The notes: a model not told the origin generated them from the sequence alone. A stretch of DNA of 64,000 bases from Paraburkholderia sp. FT54 (GCF_031585635.1 NZ_CP134196.1:2790001-2854000), one strand, 5' to 3'; positions 51,664 through 60,341 are shown, numbered from the stretch's first letter. Numbers and translations are program-made.

Positions 51664-53127
51664 ATGAACCTGTTCGCATATCCTACATATCAGGCTTTCG
51701 CCGACATGATGCTGCCGATGCGGCACGGCGCTGCGCTGGTGAATCATTCGCTCGACGCGTGGCCCGCGTTCGGCGAGACGTCGCATGGACGCTCGATCCG
51801 CGCGGGCTGCGAGCTGTTGACGCTGGCCGGACTCACGCCCGTGCGGCCGCCGTTCGAGATCGACAGCGTGATATCGGAAGGCAAGTCCGTGACGGTCGTC
51901 GAGGAAGTGGCGGCGCACACGCCGTTCTGTTCACTGTTGCATTTTCGTAAGGAGACCCAGCCGTCGGCGCCGCAACCTCGCGTGCTGGTGATCGCGCCGA
52001 TGTCCGGCCACTTCGCGACGCTGCTGCGCGGGACCGTGCGCACCATGCTGGCCGAACACGACGTCTACGTCACCGACTGGCATAACCCGCGCGATGTGCC
52101 CTTGAGCCAGGGCCGCTTCGGCTTCGACGAATTCGTGCAGCACGTGATCGACTTCACCGAAACGATCGGGCCCGGCGCGCATCTGCTGGCCGTGTGCCAG
52201 CCGACCGTCGCCGCGCTGGCCGCGGTCGCACTCATGGCCGCCGACGATCATCCCGCGCAGCCTGCAAGCATGACGCTGATGGCCGGGCCGCTCGATACCC
52301 GCATCAACCCGACGCGCGTCAACGAACTCGCCAAAAGCAAACCGCTCGAGTGGTTCGAGCGGAATCTGATCAGCGCGGTGCCGTTCGGTTTTGCCGGCGC
52401 GCACCGGCGCGTCTATCCAGGCTTCATGCAGCTGACCGCGTTCATGGCAATGAACCTCAACCGTCATCTCGACTCGTTCGAGACGATGCATTACGAGCGC
52501 GCCAAAGGCGATCCGGCGAAGGCCGACACGATTCGCACGTTCTATGAAGAATACTTCGCGACGATGGACCTGACGGCTGACTTTTATCTGGAAACGGTCG
52601 ATACGATTTTTCAGCGTCATGCATTGCCGTTGCATGCGCTCGAAGTGCAAGGGCGTCTTGTCGAACCGTCGAAGATTCGCCGCACGGCGTTGCTCACTGT
52701 GGAAGGCGAGAAGGACGATATCTGCGCAGTCGGGCAGACACTCGCCGCGCAGGACATGTGCGACAAGCTGCGGCCGTACCTGAAGACGCATCACGTGCAG
52801 ACCGGTGTTGGACATTACGGCGTGTTCAATGGACACCGCTGGGAGCGGCACATTTATCCGCGCGTGCGCGCCGTGATCTACGACAACGAACCGCGTGCGG
52901 TGCTGGTGAGTTCGCGGGCGCGCACGATCCAGCCGATGCCTGCCGCTACGGCTGCCGAGGTCACGGCGGCGGCGCCGGCTGCGACGGCGGTGGTCGATGT
53001 GGAAATGGATGCAGCGGCGACGGACGGAGCAGATGGATCCAGCGCCACTGCGAGTGCGGGTTCAACGGCTGCCATCAAGCCGCAGGCGTCGCGTGCACCC
53101 CGCAGGCGGCCACCAGCGACTCAATGA
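51664..53127 (+). CDS. phaZ: Intracellular poly(3-hydroxybutyrate) depolymerase
   Basis: The 487-residue protein begins MNLFAYPTYQAFADMMLPMR after GAAGG. Like Ralstonia PhaZ1 it has a cysteine nucleophile in the lipase-box position, AVCQPTVAALA, with TVEGEKDDICAVGQT and VGHYGVFNGHRWERHIYP supplying the Asp and His. It mobilises stored PHB granules. The last 75 residues are a low-complexity Ala/Thr/Ser tail ending in a basic segment (PRRRP), longer than in family members known to me. Confidence 0.93.
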   Translation: MNLFAYPTYQAFADMMLPMRHGAALVNHSLDAWPAFGETSHGRSIRAGCELLTLAGLTPVRPPFEIDSVISEGKSVTVVEEVAAHTPFCSLLHFRKETQPSAPQPRVLVIAPMSGHFATLLRGTVRTMLAEHDVYVTDWHNPRDVPLSQGRFGFDEFVQHVIDFTETIGPGAHLLAVCQPTVAALAAVALMAADDHPAQPASMTLMAGPLDTRINPTRVNELAKSKPLEWFERNLISAVPFGFAGAHRRVYPGFMQLTAFMAMNLNRHLDSFETMHYERAKGDPAKADTIRTFYEEYFATMDLTADFYLETVDTIFQRHALPLHALEVQGRLVEPSKIRRTALLTVEGEKDDICAVGQTLAAQDMCDKLRPYLKTHHVQTGVGHYGVFNGHRWERHIYPRVRAVIYDNEPRAVLVSSRARTIQPMPAATAAEVTAAAPAATAVVDVEMDAAATDGADGSSATASAGSTAAIKPQASRAPRRRPPATQ

Positions 53128-53220
53128 GTTTATTGTTCGAGCGAGCGGCGCGGCTGCTTGCTTAACTTAGGTAGCGCTTGCGCTCGTGCTTCCAAAGCAA
53201 GCGGCCGCTTTCCGCTTTCG

Positions 53221-53349
53221 CTAGACCGCGACAGTCTTCCAAGGCGTCACTGTCGGCACTGCGCACGGCCCTTCTACTTCGATCGATTTGAAATCCGCTG
53301 GCGAGACGATTTCGATGTACTCCATGTCTTCCGAGTAGTCGTGGCGTTC
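53221..53349 (-). pseudogene. C-terminal remnant of a cupin-like protein
   Basis: Minus-strand codons from 53349 to the TAG at 53221-53223 read ERHDYSEDMEYIEIVSPADF followed by a Val/Pro-rich tail. This resembles the end of small single-domain cupins. No start codon or N-terminal half remains: upstream the frame runs into the flavin reductase coding region without similarity. It looks like a deletion remnant. An ATG at 53325 could at most make a 34-residue peptide. Confidence 0.45.
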
Positions 53350-53959
53350 AGGCGGTTGGACGGAACATCTGGAACATATCGCCGATTTCCGCGTAGTCGG
53401 CGCGGTAACCGGCGCGCATGATCGGCTGCGCGGCGTGGGTGTCGAACAGGCCGTCTTTCAGATAGGCCTCGTTGATATGGACGCCGACCACCTGGCCGAG
53501 CGACAGATAGTTGTCCATCGGCGTGCCGTCGAGGCTATGCAGACGCACCACTTGCAGCAGCTTGCACTCGAGCGCAGCCGGCGATTCAGCGACGTGCGGC
53601 ACGGCCACGTTGCGGCCCGGGGCGGGCGTGAGCCCCGCGAGTTCGAATTCGTCGACATGCGGCGGAACTGGCGCCGATGAGCGGTTCATCTGCTCGGCGA
53701 GTGGTTTGGTGGCCAGATTCCAGACGAATTCGCCAGTGGCTTCGATGTTGGCGACGCTGTCTTTGCGGCCTTCGCTGCAGAAACCAATGATCGCCGGGAA
53801 GGTGGCGAATGCGCCGAAGAAACTGTAGGGCGCGAGGTTCAGTGTGCCCGCAGTGTCGCGCGAGGAAATCCAGCCGATCAGACGCGGGGCGACGATGGCT
53901 TTGAACGGATCGTGCGGGAGGCCATGGCCGGTCGCGGGGTCGTAGAAGTAGTGGGGCAT
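53348..53959 (-). CDS. Flavin reductase-like FMN-binding protein
   Basis: The ATG at 53957-53959 gives 203 residues (MPHYFYDPATGHGLPHDPFK). Family signatures are APRLIGWISSRDTAGTLNLA, PYSFFGAFATFPAIIGFCSE and the RKDSVANIEATGEFVWNLAT stretch. It is a split-barrel protein of the flavin reductase-like group, binding FMN, with a likely redox role. A cupin remnant abuts its stop codon. Confidence 0.9.
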   Translation of the reverse strand: MPHYFYDPATGHGLPHDPFKAIVAPRLIGWISSRDTAGTLNLAPYSFFGAFATFPAIIGFCSEGRKDSVANIEATGEFVWNLATKPLAEQMNRSSAPVPPHVDEFELAGLTPAPGRNVAVPHVAESPAALECKLLQVVRLHSLDGTPMDNYLSLGQVVGVHINEAYLKDGLFDTHAAQPIMRAGYRADYAEIGDMFQMFRPTA

Positions 53960-54055
53960 GAAGTTTTGGGGCCTCGTGGATGGGCGAGACGGCATTTATA
54001 CCGCAGAGCGTCGCGGGCTGCTGGGCATGTGTAGGTTGCGAGGCTTCTCGTGACG

Positions 54056-55066
54056 TTATCGCAACGAATGCTCGCGTGCCCGCTCTGCGTCCCAACGGCG
54101 CTTTGCCTTGGCTTCTGCATATTCCAGCACCCCGGGAATGTCGGCAGCGAACTGTCCCGTGGAAGCAGGGATCGGCCAGACGTGCGGATCGTCTGCCGCG
54201 ACCTCACAGGTCGCTTCGACGTCGGCGGGGAACACCGGCTGCTTGCAGGTGTGAAACACCACCCAGCGCGTGGCCGTGAACAGCGCGATAAACGGCGCCA
54301 GCAGCACACGTTTGAACGGCGTGGTGGCGTTCGTGAAGCTCACCGCAAAGAGCATGCAGTTCTTCAGCGTGGGCGTGACCGACAGGGCAACGTATTTTGC
54401 GAACGGACTGTCCGCTACTGCATCCGGGCCCTGATCCATATAACGCCTGACGAACTCCCACATCTCTCGTACCGGCGGTTCGCTTTCCGCTGCGTGGCCC
54501 AGCGCGAACGTGTCCACCACGGTATCGCCATTCAGCACTTCGCCGCGGATATCACGAAGGAATTTCATATCGGTGCCTCGACCGATATGGAAAAACACCG
54601 ATTCCCACGGCACCGTCAGTACACCGCCCGGTCCGTTGTGACGGAACACATGGACCATCCGGGTCAGGCGGTTAAAGCGGATTGGGTAGTGGGTGTAGCT
54701 GAAATATTCCAGGCGAAGTATGAGGTAGTAGAGGAGGTAGGCTCCTCCCAGAAAGAACACCGAGACCAACATACCGAGCCACCAGTACGAACCTTCTTTC
54801 GTTATGGAACTCAGCGCTATCCAAGCTAGCAGTAACGCCATCCCCACGAAGAACAAGCACCCCATGGTTACAAGAGACGTGTTGAGCATGCCGCGAAAGC
54901 GGAAGCGGCGGTCAATCCAGTCAATATATTCAGAGTTGATGCGAATCAGGCCAACATGCTGGCCTGCTTCTATATTCGTCTGCGCCTCACGTGGCAAGCT
55001 TTCAGCCCGCTCCTGCGGCGTCAAGGCCCGATCCAGGGAGAATGGTTGCATCCAGCCGGTGAACAC
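54056..55066 (-). CDS. DUF6708-like membrane protein, putative partner of the T6SS effector
   Basis: The GTG at 55064-55066 lies just after GGGGAG and overlaps the region of the effector stop; ATG at 55051 is an alternative. The 336-residue protein has two membrane helices (LVTMGCLFFVGMALLLAW and LGMLVSVFFLGGAYLLYYLI). A cytoplasmic part reads PIRFNRLTRMVHVFRHNGPG and VPWESVFFHIGRG. Similar DUF6708 proteins sit beside VasX-type effectors. It may be an immunity or accessory protein; this is inference. It is visibly less GC-rich than the surroundings. Confidence 0.8.
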   Translation of the reverse strand: MFTGWMQPFSLDRALTPQERAESLPREAQTNIEAGQHVGLIRINSEYIDWIDRRFRFRGMLNTSLVTMGCLFFVGMALLLAWIALSSITKEGSYWWLGMLVSVFFLGGAYLLYYLILRLEYFSYTHYPIRFNRLTRMVHVFRHNGPGGVLTVPWESVFFHIGRGTDMKFLRDIRGEVLNGDTVVDTFALGHAAESEPPVREMWEFVRRYMDQGPDAVADSPFAKYVALSVTPTLKNCMLFAVSFTNATTPFKRVLLAPFIALFTATRWVVFHTCKQPVFPADVEATCEVAADDPHVWPIPASTGQFAADIPGVLEYAEAKAKRRWDAERAREHSLR

Positions 55067-55068
55067 GG

Positions 55069-57831
55069 TTACTCCCCTTGCGCCAATGTTTGTAGTGCGA
55101 AGGCCTGCGCTACCGGGCCTTCGTAACGCTTGCTCTTGCCAAAGGTCAGCGACTGACTCAACCAGTCCTGTAGCGCGTTCGGCGTCAGCCACGCAACAAC
55201 GACCATGATGGCCCCAATCGCCACTCCCACCAGCAGGCCAATACCAGCAGTCGACGCGCCCAGCAGCAGAAAGGCGGCCAACACTGATATGCCGCCGAGC
55301 ACTACATTTAAGTAACCCAAGACTGGGTGCTTATGCCTCGTCTGAATGCCATCAATAATCGCCAACACCCCAGCCACCACCCCACCCACCACGCCCATTA
55401 ACTTCCCCACGCCGGTAAACCACCCAGCCCGCGTCTCCATTTCAATCGCCATAAACTTGAGCTGCCGCGCGGTCCTAGCCGTGCCCCACGCCGTTTTTTC
55501 CAGTAACGAGCCCGTTGTTTGCCCGATCCCGCCGAGCAGCCCCACCAGCCCAGCGGCAAAGTTAACTGTCTTGCCGAGTACCTGCCCGGAGTCGGCCTTC
55601 ATCATCTCCTTGAACGCACTACGCAAGGTGATCGCCGAGAGCACCATCTGCACGACGCCTGATTTGACCTCCATATTGCCCAGCTTGCCAACGCTGTCCT
55701 GCATGATCTCGTCGAACTGTGCGGGCGTAAGCAGGTCGGCCAGAGCCGCTTGACGCGCTGCTCCTGATAGCCCCATCAGCTTCTGTGCCTTGGCCTTGTC
55801 CACCAGCATCACACCGTGATAGGGATGCAGTTCGTTTGCCGTGCCAGCCAGCTTGTCTAATGCCGCACGCACACCGCTGCGATACATCTGTGCACCACCA
55901 CCGGAGAGCCTGGCCAGCATGCCGGCCAGGCTGCGCGCAGCGTCCTTGCGACTCCATTGCCCGCGCAAATCCACCAGGATCAGATCAGCATTGCCCTCCC
56001 GTGCTACAGCGCCGAGAACGGCCATCAGCCAGGTGGAGGGAAGAGCCTTGCTGCCGCCGATTGCGAGCACACGATCGAACGCCATGCTCAGGTTGCTGAT
56101 CGCAGCGCCACTGAACTGATAGACGCAACGCGCAACGGCGTCCAGGTATGGCTTTTTGAGGTTGCTCCTGGCGCCTTCGATGATCACGTCCTTGAACTTA
56201 TCGTGAAATTTCTCCGCCAGGTCTTTCCAGATAGAGTCTTTCGCTGTCGCTTTCTCGAGTGCCTGGTCTGTCCAAGCGGCAATCAGTGGTTCGTGATTCA
56301 GCGCCAATGCACGCATCACCCACGCATCCGGATGACGCGGATCCTGCTGGACGCATTGGCTCAGATAATCGAGAACGGCAGTTCGGCCACTGGCGTCGTG
56401 TATCAACGCGGTGACGAGGTGTGTATAGGCCTCGCCACTATCAATTTGGTGGGAATCGTAGTTATGCGTCAGATAGCTCTGCAAAGCCTGACTTTTGAGC
56501 CAGGCCAGATAAGGTATATCCAGTGGCGCCAGCGTTGCGTCTGTGAAAGTCCGGAGTTCGGAGAGATAGGTGGTCGACACATATTTGAGCTGGCCCGGTT
56601 CATCGAATTCGTCGGCATACTTCTTCCAGCCTTTTCGTTCGACCGCGGTGTGCTCGTCGTCATTGAGATTGCCTGCGTTGGCGAGTCTGTCTTGGTGGGC
56701 GTCAAAATCGTGCTGCGTTGGATAGCCCACCAACGCGATTTGACGGGCGTCGCCAATCTCGGCTGACAGCGTTCTATTTGCCACTTCTTCCTTGAGCGCG
56801 CCGTTCTTCACTGCTTCTCGTAGTGCGTCAATGGTCAGGGCGGTCTCGTAGGTCCACTTGCGCTGTTTGTCGTCCGTAAATTCAATACCGCGTTGGATTG
56901 CCAGACCGTTCAGTTCCATCGCGATACCGGCCGGGTCGAACAGACCCACCAGCGCGGGACGCCACGGTTTGGCGGCGTTGGCTCCCCACTCCGTGAACGC
57001 ATGTGTTTCATTGTGTGCAAGCCAAAACCGGAATGGCGAAAATGCCCATGCCGCGGCTGCCACCGGGCCGCTCGTTGGAGCCTTGCCGATCGAGCTGGCC
57101 AGCAGTTGCTGCGCCATGGGTGAAAGCATGCTCAAGGCTTTCTTGCTAGCGGCATCCGTTCTAATGAGGTCTTCAGGCCGACGGTAAGGCGGTGGCACGA
57201 AATTCTGGACAGCGTCGCGCGTCTCTCTCTGAAGCGCCGCGCCGTCCGCTGCGAACTCGGCCACCTGCTTCAATGCATCGAATGTCGCCACATGCGGCTG
57301 CATCGTGCCGCTTCGCCAAGCCGCGATGTCGATGCATTGCATATGCGCGTTGCGATACGCCAACGAAGCATGTTTCTTGAGAACGGCCGGTGTCCACATC
57401 ACATCGCTGAAACCGAGCCATACCCTGGTTGCGTGCGCAGCCTCCTTGACCGCGATGCAACGAGCGAGGTAGGGATCGTTCCTGGCCTTACAAGCACTGC
57501 CGAACTCCAGGTTTTCGACAATGGGTGGCACTTCGGCATGAATATCGAATGAGTATAGGTAGCTCTGTCCGTTGACGACATACCCGGCCCATTCGCAGCG
57601 CCGTTCATCGAACACATAGAGGTAGCCGGGGCGCAGCAGGCGCAGCGTGTAGTGCGCGGCGTTGACAGGCAATTCGATTGACGTGACGTTGGCGCCGAAC
57701 GGGGGCGAAATAGTTGGCGCGTTGCCTTTGTCGGATCGCGCGATGGCATAACGCGTGGGAAGAATGGGCAAGCCTTGTTTATTGCAAACCGGGCAGACTC
57801 TCGGAGGCGTTGAAGACGTGGCGGCATTCAT
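55069..57831 (-). CDS. T6SS effector of the VasX/BTH_I2691 type (putative pore-forming toxin)
   Basis: The 920-residue protein opens with a CxxC zinc-ribbon-like segment CPVCNKQGLPILPTRYAIAR and YTLRLLRPGYLYVFDERRCE, the VasX N-terminal signature. A long helical middle follows. The last 180 residues hold several hydrophobic helices (GLVGLLGGIGQTTG, LMGVVGGVVAGVLAIIDGI, VLGGISVLAAFLLLGA, VGVAIGAIMVVVAWL). This fits a colicin-like membrane-inserting toxin delivered by type VI secretion. No VgrG, PAAR or Hcp gene is adjacent. Assignment is by recalled family pattern. Confidence 0.8.
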   Translation of the reverse strand: MNAATSSTPPRVCPVCNKQGLPILPTRYAIARSDKGNAPTISPPFGANVTSIELPVNAAHYTLRLLRPGYLYVFDERRCEWAGYVVNGQSYLYSFDIHAEVPPIVENLEFGSACKARNDPYLARCIAVKEAAHATRVWLGFSDVMWTPAVLKKHASLAYRNAHMQCIDIAAWRSGTMQPHVATFDALKQVAEFAADGAALQRETRDAVQNFVPPPYRRPEDLIRTDAASKKALSMLSPMAQQLLASSIGKAPTSGPVAAAAWAFSPFRFWLAHNETHAFTEWGANAAKPWRPALVGLFDPAGIAMELNGLAIQRGIEFTDDKQRKWTYETALTIDALREAVKNGALKEEVANRTLSAEIGDARQIALVGYPTQHDFDAHQDRLANAGNLNDDEHTAVERKGWKKYADEFDEPGQLKYVSTTYLSELRTFTDATLAPLDIPYLAWLKSQALQSYLTHNYDSHQIDSGEAYTHLVTALIHDASGRTAVLDYLSQCVQQDPRHPDAWVMRALALNHEPLIAAWTDQALEKATAKDSIWKDLAEKFHDKFKDVIIEGARSNLKKPYLDAVARCVYQFSGAAISNLSMAFDRVLAIGGSKALPSTWLMAVLGAVAREGNADLILVDLRGQWSRKDAARSLAGMLARLSGGGAQMYRSGVRAALDKLAGTANELHPYHGVMLVDKAKAQKLMGLSGAARQAALADLLTPAQFDEIMQDSVGKLGNMEVKSGVVQMVLSAITLRSAFKEMMKADSGQVLGKTVNFAAGLVGLLGGIGQTTGSLLEKTAWGTARTARQLKFMAIEMETRAGWFTGVGKLMGVVGGVVAGVLAIIDGIQTRHKHPVLGYLNVVLGGISVLAAFLLLGASTAGIGLLVGVAIGAIMVVVAWLTPNALQDWLSQSLTFGKSKRYEGPVAQAFALQTLAQGE

Positions 57832-58103
57832 GAACTATTGGCCAGCTTGCAAGTGTTGAGAAAGTCCGCTATGCGGCGAATCCGGATGCCGTCGACGTCA
57901 AAGCACGTTGTCACCAACGACATTGCTACATCGCCAAAGCAATGCAAGCGGTTCAGGCGAGCAGGATGAATGTGGCGCTGACAACTGGCCGTATGCAGGA
58001 CGACAAACAATGGATCCTGTCGCCCCGTCAGACAGTGGGGATCTTCGACCTCGGTCACCGTGCACGTCGGACTCGGCAAGAAAAAGCGTCTGCCCCACTG
58101 CAC
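57828..58103 (-). CDS. Doubtful 91-residue ORF overlapping the effector start
   Basis: This frame ends with a TGA that overlaps the effector ATG as ATGA, the arrangement expected of a coupled upstream gene. The Cys/His-rich sequence (LHTASCQRHIHPARLNRLHC) matches no family known to me, including VgrG, PAAR or DUF4123 adaptors. It could be a genuine small gene, the damaged end of a lost adaptor gene, or chance. Confidence 0.25.
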   Translation of the reverse strand: MQWGRRFFLPSPTCTVTEVEDPHCLTGRQDPLFVVLHTASCQRHIHPARLNRLHCFGDVAMSLVTTCFDVDGIRIRRIADFLNTCKLANSS

Positions 58104-58306
58104 TGCGGCTGTGCGGGCCTCGCTTCTTACTGGTCCAACATCGACACGCTCTGCTCGAATACTGATGCAGGAACTCGGTCTTGTTTAGTCAGAGATGTCT
58201 GAACGTGCGAGGAGAAAATGATGAATTTAAGTGAATCGATGCGGCTTGGATCGCGCAAGACGTTGTACATGAAGCCTCGCCCATTTGCACGAATCAGCCG
58301 CCTTCA
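57832..58306. other. Region upstream of the T6SS effector
   Basis: These 475 bases hold only the doubtful 91-residue ORF (57828-58103). No VgrG, PAAR, Hcp or adaptor coding is recognisable on either strand. It should contain the effector promoter. Confidence 0.6.
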
Positions 58307-59221
58307 CTAACCGCGACTAATCACGCGCTTGCGCCCTTCCTTCACCTGCGCCAGATGCGCATCGTCCCAATCATAGAAGCCCGCACCGCTACGCACGCCG
58401 ACACGCGCTGCGTCGACCTGCTCGCGCAATAGATCCAGCACGTCTTCATCCTTGGCCAGTTCCGGCATCAGATGAGAGGCGATATCGAGGAACGTGTCGA
58501 GCCCGCCCATGTCCGCGCCCTCGAGCGGCCCGACGATCCCCCAGCGTCGACCCAGCGACGCCTTCATCACCCGATCGACCACGTCCGGCGTCGCCGCGCC
58601 CGAGCGAACGATATTCAACGCCTCCCGCAGCACCGCGAACTGCAGCCGGTTGCCGACGAAACCCGGAATCGCCTTCGCCAGCACAACGGGCTCCATGCCG
58701 ATCGCGCTCATCAGCGCTGCGGTCTGCTGCGTCACTTCCGGCGCGGTCGCCGTGCCCGGCACGACTTCGACGAGCGGAATCATGTGCGGCGGATTCCAGA
58801 AATGCGCGATCACAAAACGCTCTTTCGCGCGCAACGGAGCGACCAATTGATCAGGAGGAAAACCGCTGGTGTTGCTCGCGAGAATCGCGTCGCCGGCCAG
58901 CAACTGGGTCAGCGCCGCATACAGACGATGCTTCAATTCGAGCACCTCGGGAATCGCCTCGATCACGAAGCGCGCCGACGCCATTATGTCGAGTTCCGCA
59001 TGCGTTTCGATGCGCGCCAGCGCCGCCTGTTTGGCGGCGTGGTCGATGCGCCCGGCGTCGATCAATTCGTCGAGCACCGCTTCCGCTTTCGGCGCGACGC
59101 TCGCGAGACGCGCCGAATCGACGTCGTGAACGATCGTCCTGTGTCCATGCAATGCGCTTTGCGTCGCGATGCCGACGCCCATCAATCCCGTGCCCACCAC
59201 GCCTATTACTGCCTTGTTCAA
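58307..59221 (-). CDS. 3-hydroxyacyl-CoA dehydrogenase
   Basis: The 304-residue protein starts with a TTG at 59219-59221 preceded by AGGAG. The N-terminal Rossmann motif is VIGVVGTGLMGVGIATQSAL. Further signatures are LASNTSGFPPDQL, the catalytic histidine in AHFWNPPHMIPLVEVVPG, and a C-terminal 3HCDH domain (LGRRWGIVGPLEGADMGGLD). It oxidises 3-hydroxyacyl-CoA or a related hydroxyacid with NAD. No other beta-oxidation genes are adjacent, so the pathway is uncertain. Confidence 0.92.
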   Translation of the reverse strand: MNKAVIGVVGTGLMGVGIATQSALHGHRTIVHDVDSARLASVAPKAEAVLDELIDAGRIDHAAKQAALARIETHAELDIMASARFVIEAIPEVLELKHRLYAALTQLLAGDAILASNTSGFPPDQLVAPLRAKERFVIAHFWNPPHMIPLVEVVPGTATAPEVTQQTAALMSAIGMEPVVLAKAIPGFVGNRLQFAVLREALNIVRSGAATPDVVDRVMKASLGRRWGIVGPLEGADMGGLDTFLDIASHLMPELAKDEDVLDLLREQVDAARVGVRSGAGFYDWDDAHLAQVKEGRKRVISRG

Positions 59222-59292
59222 GCCGCTCTCCTGCTGCCGTCGATAAAGCGTTCAAGGATAGCGCAGCGCGCCGATTCGCAAGTCCGAGCGTG

Positions 59293-59329
59293 ACAAAGCC
59301 GGTCTTCCGCGGGGAAGGACCGGCTTTGT
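59293..59329 (-). terminator. 12-bp hairpin after the small secreted protein gene
   Basis: ACAAAGCCGGTC and GACCGGCTTTGT pair perfectly around a 13-nt loop, 46 bp past the 59375 stop. No T-tract follows on the minus strand, so termination efficiency is uncertain. Confidence 0.5.
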
Positions 59330-59374
59330 GGACTTCATGCCGACGCCGCGTCGTGCGGCGCCGTCACGCGCGAA

Positions 59375-59674
59375 TTAATAGCGCTGCGGCGGGCGATGGT
59401 CGTCGCGGTGGTGCGGATCGTAGTCGTGCGGATGGTGACGCATCCAGTCGTCGTGAGCCCAGTAGCGATGGCCGTCATAGTAACGATCGCCGTGCCAGCC
59501 GATATTGATCGACACGCCCACCGGCATCATGTGCGGCTGACCGTAGACTGCCGGCCCCGGACCGTTCTCGACGACCACGCGTTCCTGAGCCAATGCGCTG
59601 CCGGCTGCGAGCAACGCGCCGCCCGCCAGCAAGGTTGCGATAATCGAACGCGATGTCTTGTTCAACGTTTTCAT
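59375..59674 (-). CDS. Small secreted His/Asp-rich protein
   Basis: The 99-residue protein has a clear signal peptide (1-29, ending GSALAQ) after a GGGAGG RBS. A tail dense in His, Asp, Tyr and Pro follows (YYDGHRYWAHDDWMRHHPHD). The His/Asp clusters could bind metal. Many Burkholderia encode similar short exported proteins of unknown role. Confidence 0.85.
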   Translation of the reverse strand: MKTLNKTSRSIIATLLAGGALLAAGSALAQERVVVENGPGPAVYGQPHMMPVGVSINIGWHGDRYYDGHRYWAHDDWMRHHPHDYDPHHRDDHRPPQRY

Positions 59675-60113
59675 AGTGACCTCCCATCAGAGTTTTGTAT
59701 CAAGCCAGCGTCCGTGCTCGATCGACCTGGATCTGCAATGTCAGACTCGAACCAGACGACGTACGCTTGAGAACAACTTTAGCGGCGCAAACCGCGTGAA
59801 GACGTGAGGACTTGTAAGCGTACATTTCACAGATAGGGACGGATGATCCGAGCGCCTTTTGCCTGTCACGGCCCGTGTACAAAGCGATATGCGGTAACTT
59901 GACCCACGCGCGGCCCGCGGACGTGTTACAGGCTCCGTTACATTCATTTCGCCCGGGAAATATTGGGCACGGCACCCAAACGGCGGCAAACCGCCCGAAA
60001 AACAAAAAGCCACGGGACGCGTTTCGCGAACTGTGGCTTCAATAATGTGATGCGCACCCGAAGTGCGCGCCCCTGCGCGATGGTCCGCGCTCAGGGCCAG
60101 TACGACTTTGCTT
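59675..60113. other. Intergenic region between small genes
   Basis: These 439 bases hold the terminator of the 52-residue gene (60004-60039) and presumably the promoter of the secreted protein. Overlapping short open frames here have no family features. Confidence 0.6.
59997..60039 (-). terminator. Rho-independent terminator of the 52-residue gene
   Basis: On the minus strand AAGCCAC and GTGGCTT pair, with an inner CGCG stem, followed by TTTGTTTTT. It lies 75 bp past the stop of the small gene. Confidence 0.8.
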
Positions 60114-60272
60114 TTAGTCGCTCAGCTGGACGCCGAACAACGTAGCTTGTGCTCTGCGCACGCGTTGTGCTTCGCGGCTACGCGCTTCGTACGAGTAGTC
60201 CGTATCCAGCGGCAGATGGGGCGACGCAAAGAGGTCGCTGACCTTTTGGAACAATGCAAAAATGAAGCTCAT
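60114..60272 (-). CDS. 52-residue protein of unknown function
   Basis: The frame runs from ATG 60272 (GGGAG seven bases upstream) to TAA 60114. It has a hydrophobic N-terminus (MSFIFALFQKVSDLFA) and a charged C-terminal helix-like segment (YEARSREAQRVRRAQATLFG). It has its own terminator and a conspicuous repeated element upstream (60302-60341), so it is likely a real, regulated gene. No family is recognised with confidence. Confidence 0.7.
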   Translation of the reverse strand: MSFIFALFQKVSDLFASPHLPLDTDYSYEARSREAQRVRRAQATLFGVQLSD

Positions 60273-60301
60273 GGCGACTCCCGGTTAGTTACTGCATTTG
60301 C

Positions 60302-60341
60302 TAGGGTTTTCCCTTAAGAAGAAGTATAGGGTTTTCCCTAG
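60302..60341 (-). promoter_or_regulatory. Two direct copies of AGGGTTTTCCCT upstream of the small gene
   Basis: TAGGGTTTTCCCT occurs at 60302-60314 and again at 60327-60339 (plus-strand reading), 25 bp apart. On the transcribed strand the upstream copy runs into CCCTATACTT, providing a -10-like TATACT. A related copy, TAGGGTTTTCCCC, lies upstream of the GntR gene at 20052-20064. They look like binding sites for one regulator. Confidence 0.55.

Noticed and set aside
59700..60013. Two overlapping minus-strand frames of 90-101 codons
   Set aside because: They occupy different frames of the same DNA, cross a terminator region and show no protein-like features.
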